Assembly (NCBI GenBank): GCA_020636535.1
Contig: JACJXT010000012.1
Coordinates: 124,001 to 188,000 of the forward strand
Direction of reading: 5' to 3'
From: Chitinophagales bacterium
Lineage (GTDB): Bacteria; Bacteroidota; Bacteroidia; Chitinophagales; JADIYW01
DNA: 64,000 bases
Positions 27,758 to 35,788 of the stretch are shown piece by piece. A model generated the notes under the pieces. That model was given only the letters and a program-made list of their open reading frames with translations. It had not been told where the DNA came from and made no database searches. The position numbers and the translations under genes are program-made. Each line of letters opens with the position of its first letter. The stretch's first letter is position 1.

Positions 27758-28591
27758 ATGCAACAACTCTTTCACATATTTAAAGTTAATACAGAAGAAG
27801 CTAACAAGATAGCACAGCAAACTATTGAGCCACACAATCACGATTTTGAAGAATTACTTATTGGAATAGAAGGTGAGTTAGAACATTTTATTGATTTTGA
27901 AAATGAGACCATCAAAGCTCCTTTTGTAAGCTTTGTAACTAAAGGTAAAACACATCGAGTAATTCCTAAATTGGTAAATGGTAAATGCGAAATTTGGGGC
28001 ATTCGTTTTAAAAGTGAGTTTATTCCAGAAACTACCTTTCAGTTGTACTCACTATATCATAACCAAGCCAATATAGAATTAGAACGAAATTTATGCTTCA
28101 AACGATTAATTACGCTGAGTGAAATGATGTACGATGAAACCAAACAAGAAACTATTGATTATGCTATAATTCGGCAATTATTGGCTGTAGTTTTAACAAT
28201 GATAGAAAACGAACGAAAAAAACATAGTTCTGAGAAAAAAAATACACAAAAAACACAACAAATTGCTTTCGGAAGTTTTCTTCATATTCTAGAAGAAAAT
28301 TATAAAAGAGCTGTTGGTGTAGAATTCTATGCCGAAAAATTATTTATGTCTTCTCGCAATCTCAATTTAATATGTCAAAATATTATGGAGCAAAGCGTTT
28401 CAGAAATCATTGAAACGCGAAAATTAATTGAAGCAAAAAATCTTTTAATTTCAACAGATAAAACTATTGCAGAAATTAGTTATGAATTAGGATATAACGA
28501 AGGATCTTATTTTTCGAAAGTATTTAAAAAGAAATCAGGTCAATCGCCAGGAGACTTTCGTGAAGAAATGCAAAATACACTCATTTCCTAA
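27758..28591 (+). CDS. AraC-family transcriptional regulator with cupin sensor domain
   Basis: The 277-aa protein has an N-terminal AraC-type cupin (HNHDFEELLIGIEGELEHFID, about residues 25-110). Its C-terminus has two helix-turn-helix motifs: VGVEFYAEKLFMSSRNLN and the signature TIAEISYELGYNEGSYFSKVFKKKSGQSP. It points into a four-gene plus-strand cluster with a YceI protein, an extradiol dioxygenase and a cupin. It is therefore a likely activator of those genes in response to a small ligand (inference). It is transcribed away from mrp. Confidence 0.9.
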   Translation: MQQLFHIFKVNTEEANKIAQQTIEPHNHDFEELLIGIEGELEHFIDFENETIKAPFVSFVTKGKTHRVIPKLVNGKCEIWGIRFKSEFIPETTFQLYSLYHNQANIELERNLCFKRLITLSEMMYDETKQETIDYAIIRQLLAVVLTMIENERKKHSSEKKNTQKTQQIAFGSFLHILEENYKRAVGVEFYAEKLFMSSRNLNLICQNIMEQSVSEIIETRKLIEAKNLLISTDKTIAEISYELGYNEGSYFSKVFKKKSGQSPGDFREEMQNTLIS

Positions 28592-28687
28592 ATTTACCCA
28601 AGAACTTCCAATAAGTATAAAATCAAAAATTGGTTTTTCTTCACCTTTGTACTATCAATTTATAACAATAATTAAAATGACTAAAAG

Positions 28688-29284
28688 ATGAAAAAATTAA
28701 AATTATTTTTAGGAGCATTCACACTAATTGGTTTTCTAATGGTAAGTGCTCAAGCGTTAAAACAAGTTTGGACAAATGACTCAGCTCATTCTCAGCTATA
28801 TTTTACAGTAACACATTTAGGATTTAACAACATTAGTGGTACTTTTGATGATGTTACTATTAATGTAACAACTACAACACCTGATTTTAGTGATGCTACT
28901 ATTGAACTAAGTGCCAAAACAAATTCAATTAATACGCTTATAGAAGCAAGAGACAATCATTTAAAAAGTGCCGATTTTTTTGATGCAGAAAAATTTCCAG
29001 CGTTAACATTTAAGAGTACCGCATTAAAGAAAAAAAGAAAAGGCAAATATAAGCTTACAGGAAATCTTACAATGCATGGCGTTACAAAACCTGTTACATT
29101 AGATTTAGTTTTTAAAGGACAAAAATTAAATCCAATGAGTTCAAAACCAACTACTGCTTTTGAAGCTACTGGAATTATTAAACGCTCAGAATTTGCAGTC
29201 GGTGATAAATTTGCAGAAGCAATCATTAGCGATGAAGTAAGCATTAAATTCAATGGAGAATTTCTTCAAGCAGATAAAGAGTAA
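28688..29284 (+). CDS. YceI-family periplasmic lipid-binding protein
   Basis: The 198-aa protein has a signal peptide (LFLGAFTLIGFLMVSAQA) and a YceI lipocalin-like beta-barrel. Family landmarks are WTNDSAHSQLYFTVTHLGF at the start, then NSINTLIEARDNHLKSADFFDAEKFP and GNLTMHGVTKPVTLDL. YceI proteins bind isoprenoid quinones or similar amphiphiles in the periplasm. The gene lies 96 bases after the AraC gene, next to a dioxygenase and a cupin, so a role in an aromatic or quinone-like stress response is plausible. Confidence 0.93.
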   Translation: MKKLKLFLGAFTLIGFLMVSAQALKQVWTNDSAHSQLYFTVTHLGFNNISGTFDDVTINVTTTTPDFSDATIELSAKTNSINTLIEARDNHLKSADFFDAEKFPALTFKSTALKKKRKGKYKLTGNLTMHGVTKPVTLDLVFKGQKLNPMSSKPTTAFEATGIIKRSEFAVGDKFAEAIISDEVSIKFNGEFLQADKE

Positions 29285-29333
29285 AATTTATTTCTAATAA
29301 TAATACTTAATAAAACAAGCATAACTTACTTAA

Positions 29334-30218
29334 GTGAAGCGTAAAGACTTTCTAAAATCATTGGCTATATTGCCATTAATTGGATCTGCTATGAATCTAA
29401 AAGAATTAGAAAAAACAACTTCCACATTTAGCAATACAGAAAAAATGCCTGTATTATTTTTAGGTCATGGAAGTCCAATGAATGCCATTGAAGAAAATGA
29501 ATTTGTTCAGGGCTTTCGAAAAGTAGGAACAGAAATTAAAACACCAAATGCTATTATTTGTATTTCTGCACATTGGGAAACCAAAGGCACTTTTGTAACA
29601 GCAATGAAATATCCACCAACAATTCATGATTTTGGAGGATTTCCAGAAGCACTGTATGAAGTGCAATATCCAGCACCTGGAAGTCCAGAACTAGCAAAAG
29701 AAGCACAACAAATCATTACTAAAACCAATGTTGGTTTAGATGAAAAATGGGGATTGGATCATGGTGCTTGGAGTGTTATAAAACATCTCTATCCAAATGC
29801 AAATATTCCAGTTATAGAAATGAGTATTGATTATACTCAACCAGCACAATATCATTACGAACTAGCAAAACAAATTAATATGCTTAGAAATAAAGGTATT
29901 TTAATTATTGGTAGCGGAAACATCGTTCATAATTTACGCATGCTCGCTTGGAATAAACTAAATGATGAGTTTGCTTATGATTGGGCTACCGAAGCCAATG
30001 AAAAAATGAAAAATTACATATTAAATGGCGACCATCAAAGTCTAATTAATTTTAGAAGTCAAGGAAAAACATTTGATTTAGCCATTCCAACACCAGAACA
30101 TTATTTACCATTATTATATACCTTAGCATTACAAGAAAAGAATGAAACCATAAACATTTTTAACGACAAACCAATTGCTGGTTCATTAACAATGACTTCT
30201 TTAAAGATTGGAAATTAG
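29334..30218 (+). CDS. class III extradiol dioxygenase, DODA/YgiD type
   Basis: This 294-aa protein belongs to the LigB / 4,5-DOPA dioxygenase family. Metal-site patterns are present: PVLFLGHGSPMNAIEEN, ISAHWETKGTFVT, TIHDFGGFPEALYEVQYPAPG, LDHGAWSVIKHLYP and IIGSGNIVHNLR. The start is GTG 29334, giving MKRKDFLKSLAILPLIGSAM, a short N-terminal hydrophobic segment with a weak Tat-like KRKDF. ATG 29391 is the alternative if the protein is cytosolic. The family opens catechol rings between or beside hydroxyls; the substrate here is unknown. It lies 49 bases after the YceI gene. Confidence 0.88.
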   Translation: MKRKDFLKSLAILPLIGSAMNLKELEKTTSTFSNTEKMPVLFLGHGSPMNAIEENEFVQGFRKVGTEIKTPNAIICISAHWETKGTFVTAMKYPPTIHDFGGFPEALYEVQYPAPGSPELAKEAQQIITKTNVGLDEKWGLDHGAWSVIKHLYPNANIPVIEMSIDYTQPAQYHYELAKQINMLRNKGILIIGSGNIVHNLRMLAWNKLNDEFAYDWATEANEKMKNYILNGDHQSLINFRSQGKTFDLAIPTPEHYLPLLYTLALQEKNETINIFNDKPIAGSLTMTSLKIGN

Positions 30219-30240
30219 AACAAATTAAAAATATTACAAA

Positions 30241-30633
30241 ATGAATAATCCACTATACCAAAAAGGACAACAATTACCCAAGGATTGGTTTGTAGGAAAT
30301 GCTTTCCTTACACCTTTAGTTTCAAAAGATAAAAACAATGAATTTTCTATTGGAAGTGTTTGGTTTGAAAAAGGAGCAAGAACAAATTGGCACACACATC
30401 CAAAAGGACAAACATTAATTGTTACAGAAGGCGAAGGTCTTTATCAAGAAAAAGGAAAACCTGCACAAGTTATTAAAAAAGGAGATGTTGTAATTATTCC
30501 AGAAAATATAGAACATTGGCATGGAGCATCTGTTAATACTGAAATGGTACACTTAGCCATTACTAATTTTAAAGATGAGGTACAAGTTACTTGGTTAAAT
30601 CCTGTAACTGATAAAGAGTACAGTCAATTGTAA
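30241..30633 (+). CDS. single-domain cupin protein
   Basis: The 130-aa protein has both cupin motifs. Motif 1 is GARTNWHTHPKGQTLIVTEGEG, with metal ligands in NWHTHPKGQ and the glutamate in TEGEG. Motif 2 is GDVVIIPENIEHWHGAS. It resembles cupins of the carboxymuconolactone-decarboxylase-associated or mandelonitrile-lyase-like group, but the activity cannot be fixed. It lies 22 bases after the dioxygenase gene and shares its operon. Confidence 0.88.
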   Translation: MNNPLYQKGQQLPKDWFVGNAFLTPLVSKDKNNEFSIGSVWFEKGARTNWHTHPKGQTLIVTEGEGLYQEKGKPAQVIKKGDVVIIPENIEHWHGASVNTEMVHLAITNFKDEVQVTWLNPVTDKEYSQL

Positions 30634-30645
30634 ATAATTTTTGTA

Positions 30646-30760
30646 CAGACCACACAGATACTCACAGAAAAAACTGCTACGAAAATCAACAAGTCATACG
30701 AGAAAGTAATACAAGAATATTTCTGCGAAAGTCCGCGAGTTCTGCGGAAAAGTAAAAAGA
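30646..30760. repeat. left copy of about 115-bp repeat flanking the GxxExxY gene
   Basis: This copy is about 92% identical to 31165-31280, with around eight substitutions and one indel. It includes CACAGATACTCACAGAAAAA and CTGCGAAAGTCCGCGAGTTC. It lies between the cupin stop and the GxxExxY start. Its left end is degraded relative to the right copy. Confidence 0.85.
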
Positions 30761-30778
30761 ATTCGTTAACTTTAATAT

Positions 30779-31156
30779 ATGAAAGAAAATGAAATCTCAT
30801 ATGATATTAGAGGAGCAATATTTAAAGTTTATAAAGAATTTGGTCCAGGACTTTTTGAATCTGTTTATCAAGCAGCTTTAAGATATGTTTTAGAAAAGAT
30901 GGGATATCATGTAGAATGTGAAGTACCAGTACCTGTTTATATAGATGAGCATAAATTAGAAGTTGGTTTTAGGATAGACTTGCTAATAAATAAAAAAGTC
31001 ATCATTGAAGTTAAATCTGTTGAAGAATTAGCTAAGGTTCACCATAAGCAAGTCTTAACTTATTTGAAACTAACAAAATTAAAACTTGGCATTTTAGTAA
31101 ACTTTAATGTTAACGACATAGAAAAAGGGATTTTTAGAAAAGTAAACGACTTATAA
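30779..31156 (+). CDS. GxxExxY-family protein (PD-(D/E)xK nuclease-like)
   Basis: This 125-aa protein has the name-giving motif G24-L-F-E27-S-V-Y30 inside FKVYKEFGPGLFESVYQAAL. It also has a D67...E77-V-K79 triad in RIDLLINKKVIIEVKSVEE, the pattern of PD-(D/E)xK nucleases, and HHKQVLTYLKL, where the family's conserved Gln sits. Its biochemical role is not established. It is bracketed by two copies of a 115-bp repeat, so it looks like a gene carried in a repeat-bounded cassette rather than part of the cupin operon. Confidence 0.9.
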   Translation: MKENEISYDIRGAIFKVYKEFGPGLFESVYQAALRYVLEKMGYHVECEVPVPVYIDEHKLEVGFRIDLLINKKVIIEVKSVEELAKVHHKQVLTYLKLTKLKLGILVNFNVNDIEKGIFRKVNDL

Positions 31157-31157
31157 T

Positions 31158-31280
31158 TTTCCCGCAGACAACACAGATACTCACAGAAAAAACTGCTACA
31201 AAAATTAATGAGTTATACGAGAAAATAATACAAGAATATTTCTGCGAAAGTCCGCGAGTTCTGCGGGAAAGTAAAAAAGA
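31158..31280. repeat. right copy of the flanking repeat, bounded by 11-bp inverted repeats
   Basis: TTTCCCGCAGA at 31158-31168 is the exact reverse complement of TCTGCGGGAAA at 31260-31270. This copy therefore looks like a roughly 113-bp MITE- or REP-like element with intact terminal inverted repeats. It starts one base after the GxxExxY stop codon. The left copy (30646-30760) shares the internal sequence but not the clean left terminus. Confidence 0.8.
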
Positions 31281-31407
31281 AAATCAACATAAGTAAATTT
31301 TCTTTCAACTAATTGTTTTATAATGATTAATTTTAATTTATATTTAGTTGTGGTATAATATTTGAAGTTTATACTACACAACAATATGAAAAATTAAACA
31401 ATATAAT

Positions 31408-32430
31408 ATGAAAAAACAATTTATTATCTTAATGTTTGCAAGCTTTTTATTTACAGCTTGTTCTACTACAAAAAATAGTGTTTTTTGGGTAAGTGGCATG
31501 AAAACCGAATGTGCTAATGGTGCAGGAAAAACTACTTGTTTAAATGTTTCTAAATCAGATAATTTAGAGGATGCCAAATGGGAAACATTTTATGCTCCTA
31601 TTGAAGGTTTTACTTTTGAAGAAGGTTATTTAAAGAAAATTAAAGTAAAAGAGGAAAAACTAGATGCCAACAAAATTCCTCAAGATGTTTCTAGTATAAA
31701 ATATACCTTAGTCACTGAATTAGACAAACAAGTTGACCAAAGAGCTTTAGCTCATGGCGATTGGCTACTAGCAAAAATAAATGCAGGACCAGTAAATAAA
31801 ATGGTAAAATTACCTACACTAAATGTAGATGTACTACAAAACCGAATTAGTGGAAACAATGGTTGTAATAATTATACAGCAACAATCAAAAATATCAATC
31901 AAACTGAATTACAATTAAGTGTTATTGCTTCTACCAAAAAAATGTGTGTAGATATGACATTTCCTAATGAGTTTGACAAAGTATTAGCTACCGTTACTGC
32001 CTACAAAGTAGAAGACGACAAACTAACTTTGATGAATAGCAATAACGAAGCAGTTTTAATGTTTATAAAAGGAGCACCAAAAGCCGAAGCCGATTATAAG
32101 TTGAACGACATTTGGTCTGCCATTCGTATTGATGGTGGAAAGCTTGATAAAAGTGTAGCTATTCCAAGTTTAGAAATCAATTTGAGTACTATGAAAATTA
32201 TGGGAAGCGATGGTTGTAACAATTATAGTGGCAACATTGAATCTATTGATGATAAAAACATAGCATTAGGTAATACAGTGAGTACATTAAAAGCATGTAT
32301 AGGTAAAAATGTTGCAGACAAATACAACAGTGCTTTATCTAAAATTGCAAGTTATAAATTAGATGGTTTAATATTACAATTTTTTGATAGCAATGGTAAT
32401 GAAGTATTGGCTTTCTTAAAAGCAGATTAA
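31408..32430 (+). CDS. lipoprotein with DUF4377-like and two META/HslJ domains
   Basis: The 340-aa protein has a lipobox LFTAC (lipidated C18), so it is membrane-anchored. Residues about 28-110 (VSGMKTECANGAGKTTCLNV...FTFEEGYLKKIKVK) fit a DUF4377-type domain. Two META (HslJ-like) domains follow. Each has the GNNGCNNYTAT / GSDGCNNYSGN core and later KKMCVD / LKACIG cysteines. META domains occur in heat- or envelope-stress proteins; no enzyme function is known. It is a monocistronic gene ending in a clear terminator. Confidence 0.88.
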   Translation: MKKQFIILMFASFLFTACSTTKNSVFWVSGMKTECANGAGKTTCLNVSKSDNLEDAKWETFYAPIEGFTFEEGYLKKIKVKEEKLDANKIPQDVSSIKYTLVTELDKQVDQRALAHGDWLLAKINAGPVNKMVKLPTLNVDVLQNRISGNNGCNNYTATIKNINQTELQLSVIASTKKMCVDMTFPNEFDKVLATVTAYKVEDDKLTLMNSNNEAVLMFIKGAPKAEADYKLNDIWSAIRIDGGKLDKSVAIPSLEINLSTMKIMGSDGCNNYSGNIESIDDKNIALGNTVSTLKACIGKNVADKYNSALSKIASYKLDGLILQFFDSNGNEVLAFLKAD

Positions 32431-32451
32431 GTAACTTAGTATATACTTTCT

Positions 32452-32483
32452 AAAGATTCCGAACTAGTTTCGGAATCTTTTTA
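32452..32483 (+). terminator. terminator of the META lipoprotein gene
   Basis: AAAGATTCCGA (32452-32462) pairs over 11 bp with TCGGAATCTTT (32470-32480), with a 7-base loop and a T-run. It lies 22 bases after the stop codon. Confidence 0.85.
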
Positions 32484-32703
32484 TTAATACTAAATAGCAT
32501 TCAAAACAGCTTTATTCTTTAAAAGTTTAAATCACTTCTTCAATAGATGCTAAAATCTACCTGTTTGATAGACCAGCAAGTTCAACAAGTAAATCTGCAT
32601 CTTGTTGTTTCGTGAGACACGAACCAAGGTGTAGTTTTTCAGAGTTCTCTATCGAGTAACTCTGAGAGTGTAAAAGAATAAATAGCAAAATCTTCTAAAA
32701 CAA
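32484..32703. other. non-coding stretch between convergent genes with two small hairpins
   Basis: No open frame is credible here. Two hairpins are visible: TTCGTG/CACGAA (32609-32623) and CAGAGTT/AACTCTG (32640-32664). Phrases such as AAATCTGCATCTTGTTG resemble dispersed intergenic repeats of Bacteroidota. It separates the META lipoprotein from efp. Confidence 0.5.
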
Positions 32704-32732
32704 AAGAGCAGATACCTTTGGTATCTGCTCTT
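32704..32732 (-). terminator. terminator of the DUF177-rpmF-efp operon
   Basis: AAGAGCAGATACC (32704-32716) pairs perfectly over 13 bp with 32720-32732 around a TTT loop. On the minus strand the stem is followed by TTGTTTTAGA. It lies 22 bases past the efp stop. Confidence 0.85.
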
Positions 32733-32754
32733 CTATATTCTATATAAAAAATAC

Positions 32755-33321
32755 TTACGATTTTACGCGTTCCATGTACTCGCCAGTCGCCGTTTTTACT
32801 TTTATCTTATCGCCTATATTCACAAATAAAGGAATCATTACTTTTGCTCCTGTATTTACTTCACAAGGTCTAAGTGTATTGGTTGCAGTGTCGCCTTTTA
32901 TTCCTGGTTCTGCATACATTACTTCTAACTCAACAGTATCTGGTAGTGTACAAGTTAAAGGCATTTCATCGTCTGCTTGAACTGCAATTTTGACTATCAT
33001 GCCTTCTGTTAAGAACTGTGGTGCATCAATTATGTTTCCATTTATTGCAATTTGTTCATAGGTTTCATTATTCATGAAATTGTACAAATCTCCTTCTGGA
33101 TATAAATATTGATACTCTCTGTGTTCTACTCTTACTTCGTCTAATTTTGCACCAGATGGAAAGGTATTGTCTAACACTTTGCCATTGGTAACACTTTTTA
33201 GCTTGGTTCTAACAAAAGCAGCTCCTTTTCCTGGTTTTACATGCAAAAACTCTACTATCTGAAAAATATCAGAGTTAAATTTTATGCACATACCATTTCT
33301 AATATCAGAAGTTGATGCCAT
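32755..33321 (-). CDS. efp: translation elongation factor P
   Basis: The 188-aa protein has the three-barrel EF-P layout. The conserved loop HVKPGKGAAFVRTKLK carries the usually modified K32. The C-terminal signature reads GDTATNTLRPCEVNTGAKVMIPLFVNIGDKI. EF-P rescues ribosomes stalled at polyproline. It lies five bases after rpmF in a three-gene operon. Confidence 0.97.
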   Translation of the reverse strand: MASTSDIRNGMCIKFNSDIFQIVEFLHVKPGKGAAFVRTKLKSVTNGKVLDNTFPSGAKLDEVRVEHREYQYLYPEGDLYNFMNNETYEQIAINGNIIDAPQFLTEGMIVKIAVQADDEMPLTCTLPDTVELEVMYAEPGIKGDTATNTLRPCEVNTGAKVMIPLFVNIGDKIKVKTATGEYMERVKS

Positions 33322-33326
33322 AAAAA

Positions 33327-33518
33327 TTAATTTTTGATGTAACCTTCTATTAAAACTTTGCCTTTGTAGTATAAATCTGTACCATGTACATATGCTCTGT
33401 GCATTAAATGACTTTCTCCTGTAGTTTTACAAGTTACTACATTTGGTGCTTCCATCTTATAGTGCGTTCTTCTTTTATCTCTTCTTGTTTTCGAAGTTTT
33501 GCGTTTTGGATGTGCCAT
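33327..33518 (-). CDS. rpmF: 50S ribosomal protein bL32
   Basis: The 63-aa protein begins MAHPKRKTSKTRRDKRRTHY, the diagnostic bL32 N-terminus, followed by VVTCKTTGESHLMHRA. The zinc-binding cysteine set is reduced to one, a common zinc-free form. The DUF177-rpmF order is widely conserved in bacteria. Confidence 0.97.
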   Translation of the reverse strand: MAHPKRKTSKTRRDKRRTHYKMEAPNVVTCKTTGESHLMHRAYVHGTDLYYKGKVLIEGYIKN

Positions 33519-33524
33519 AATATA

Positions 33525-34088
33525 TTAATTTAATTTATCTTTTAATTTATTTAAATCGTCCCAAATATTTTCTTCTTCCTTGTTTTCTTTGATCGTATTG
33601 TCTTCCACTTCGTGATTGACATACTTTAAAATATCTTTGTTGCAGTAGTCATATGCTCCTGATTGATCACATACTTTATGTATAGGAATACAAAGTTGTG
33701 CAAACTCAAACAACAATGGTGCTACATCTATTGCTTCTTGATTGTGATTAACATACAATATCTCATCTTCGTTTTCGTCTTCTTCATCAAAATCTGAAAT
33801 GTATTTGATATACAACACAAATTGTTCATCTACGAACATAGGAAAATTTGCTGTACATCTATCGCATTCTGTTTGAATAGTTCCACTAATATCAAACGAA
33901 ATTTGATGAGGTGTTGATGCTTTATCAAACACTACTTTACATTGCAGATTGCAATCTTCAATCAATGCATCTGGATATTTACCAAAGAACGCTTTGTCTA
34001 AAACAAAATCAAATTCATGACTTGCTTTTTTCAACCCAATATGAGCAATGTTAAAGTCCTTATCCTTATGGTTACTTTGGTTTAGCAT
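33525..34088 (-). CDS. DUF177/YceD-family protein
   Basis: This protein is about 187 aa from ATG 34088; an in-frame GTG at 34094 is the other candidate. It carries the family core QTECDRCTANFPMFVDEQFVLY with a CxxC pair and an acidic stretch, then IDVAPLLFEFAQLCIPIHKVC and a Cys-containing end. YceD/DUF177 proteins act in 23S rRNA accumulation and are encoded upstream of rpmF, as here (six bases). A -7 element lies just upstream. Confidence 0.88.
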   Translation of the reverse strand: MLNQSNHKDKDFNIAHIGLKKASHEFDFVLDKAFFGKYPDALIEDCNLQCKVVFDKASTPHQISFDISGTIQTECDRCTANFPMFVDEQFVLYIKYISDFDEEDENEDEILYVNHNQEAIDVAPLLFEFAQLCIPIHKVCDQSGAYDYCNKDILKYVNHEVEDNTIKENKEEENIWDDLNKLKDKLN

Positions 34089-34111
34089 TGCCACACATTT
34101 AAAACGGTTTG

Positions 34112-34119
34112 CAAAGGTA
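34112..34119 (-). promoter_or_regulatory. -7 element (TACCTTTG) for the DUF177-rpmF-efp operon
   Basis: An exact TAnnTTTG match followed by C on the minus strand, 23 bases before ATG 34088. No standard -33 element is visible. Confidence 0.55.
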
Positions 34120-34253
34120 CTACATTTTTTTGAATAATTATATAGTGTTCAGTGTGTTAAAGTTTTCTTTATTTGGGTAGTATTATTGGACTCAGAAAAG
34201 ATATTTATATTTTGGGCTTTGAAGTTAATAAATTATATAATATCTAATTTTGA

Positions 34254-35033
34254 CTACTTCATATCAAATATTAATTTGTTGTACTTTCTCAGTTTAATTA
34301 TTTCTTCGCAATTGTTTTTATAAAAATGTGTGTAACTAAATTTTTTTGAACAAAACTTCTTCCATTCTGAATCAGTAATTGCCTTATGAAATGGATTTTC
34401 AATTTGATTTTCGACAAGCACTCCTTTCTCACTATCTAAATTTGCTTGATTATAAAATTTTCTTTTTCTTAATAAGTCTGTTAAATAATCAAATGACCTA
34501 ATCTCAATTCCTAATTCATCTGCAATCTGATTTCTTTTTTCTATTTCAGATTCATTATATGCTCTACGTCCAATTATAATTAGGAACTTAATACAGCTAT
34601 TATTTAATATGCGAGTAGAATATGTTGGTAAAAATTTTTTAAACCAGCTTTTGTTGTCAATTAAAAATCTTTTCCAATCTCTTATTTGTTGAATAGCACT
34701 ATTAAAGTCTTTTGAAGGAAGTCCATTTTTATTAAAAAGTTTGCTTTGAGGTTTTTCTATTTCAATAAATTCGTAAATAAGCCCATTGCTTCTTTGATCT
34801 TTTATATTTACAAAATCAGTCTCAAGTTCGCTTGATAATTTTAACTTTGATATTGACAAATAACAGTTATAATCTGAAAAAAAGAATCCAGTATGTTCTT
34901 TTAAGAATTGATGATATTCTTTTTCTAAAAGTTCTTCGTCTAACAGTTTTTCCCATTTTGAGAGAATATTTCTAACTATTATAGAATTTTCACTTTCAAG
35001 ACTTATCCAATTATATGTTTTTTTTATGTTCAT
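34254..35033 (-). CDS. Shedu-like DUF4263 (SduA) nuclease-domain protein
   Basis: This 259-aa protein has the DUF4263 layout. The helical segment LLEKEYHQFLKEHTGFFF (about 35-52) precedes the PD-(D/E)xK-like core with D73 and E91 (YEFIEIEKPQSKLF). AIQQIRDWKRFL (113-124) and a beta strand LIIIGRR follow. The core reads E-I-E-K rather than the textbook E-x-K; I recall that EIEKP is common in one DUF4263 subgroup. Family members include SduA, the nuclease effector of the single-gene anti-phage system Shedu. Its ATG overlaps the BatE stop (TAATG), so it is translated from the Bat operon transcript, an unusual place for a defence gene. Confidence 0.8.
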   Translation of the reverse strand: MNIKKTYNWISLESENSIIVRNILSKWEKLLDEELLEKEYHQFLKEHTGFFFSDYNCYLSISKLKLSSELETDFVNIKDQRSNGLIYEFIEIEKPQSKLFNKNGLPSKDFNSAIQQIRDWKRFLIDNKSWFKKFLPTYSTRILNNSCIKFLIIIGRRAYNESEIEKRNQIADELGIEIRSFDYLTDLLRKRKFYNQANLDSEKGVLVENQIENPFHKAITDSEWKKFCSKKFSYTHFYKNNCEEIIKLRKYNKLIFDMK

Positions 35034-35788
35034 TAAATACTCTGCAAACTTTCTTTATTTAGCCAAGTAATTTTGCCGTTGGGTAACTCTACTTTTATCC
35101 AATTGGCATCGTAGTCTAATTGTTTGACTTTATTGCCTGCTTCTATTAATAAATTAATTTGGCTGTTGCTAGTTGGTTTACTGTGTGCTTTTGTGTTTTC
35201 CATGACTATAGCAAATTGATGTTTGGTTTGTAGTTGATTGAAACGATAACTTGCTACAAATAAAATGATGCTTGTAAATAAAAACAAAAAGGCAAATTTA
35301 CTAGCAATGTTCTTGATTTTGTTTTGAGTGAGAAAGTAGATTATGCTACAAACAACAAATACAACTAAGCTAATCAAAAAGAGAATGGTCCAAAAATTTT
35401 GTTGTTGATGTATGTAAAAATCCACCATAGCTTTTACTACAAAAAACTGATTTTTATTTTCGATTTTAGTAAGTGCTTTGTTTTGTGCTATTTTTAAATT
35501 GTGTTGTATTTTTTTGTTGCTTCCATCTAGCAATAATGCTTTTTCATAAAATAAAATAGCATTTGGATATTGTTTAAGCTGAAAATAAGTATTGCCTAAA
35601 TTGTAGTACAACGATGCATCTTTTATTGGTTGATTAACTAAAGCAATATAAGTATTTACTGCTTCGGTGTATTGTTTGTTTTTATAATAGGTATTGGCTC
35701 TTTCAAAGTTTTCATCAACAGTAGTTGCTAAGCAAATATTGTTTGCCAATAAAATGAATAATATTATATATGTTATTTTATTTTTCAT
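35033..35788 (-). CDS. BatE-like TPR and SH3-like membrane protein
   Basis: The 251-aa protein has a signal peptide (ITYIILFILLANNICLA). TPR repeats follow (ANTYYKNKQYTEAVNTYIAL, LYYNLGNTYFQLKQYPNAI, about 28-105), then two transmembrane helices (about 132-155 and 165-185). A bacterial SH3-like end reads AHSKPTSNSQINLL...WIKVELPNGKITWL. This is the BatE arrangement. It overlaps the batD end by 11 bases and is the last canonical Bat gene. The Bat proteins are linked to aerotolerance and envelope stress, but their mechanism is unclear. Confidence 0.85.
   Translation of the reverse strand: MKNKITYIILFILLANNICLATTVDENFERANTYYKNKQYTEAVNTYIALVNQPIKDASLYYNLGNTYFQLKQYPNAILFYEKALLLDGSNKKIQHNLKIAQNKALTKIENKNQFFVVKAMVDFYIHQQQNFWTILFLISLVVFVVCSIIYFLTQNKIKNIASKFAFLFLFTSIILFVASYRFNQLQTKHQFAIVMENTKAHSKPTSNSQINLLIEAGNKVKQLDYDANWIKVELPNGKITWLNKESLQSI

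Noticed and set aside
32484..32754. Possible small RNA gene between the META lipoprotein and efp
   Set aside because: No promoter is visible, and the hairpins are explained by two terminators and repeat remnants.
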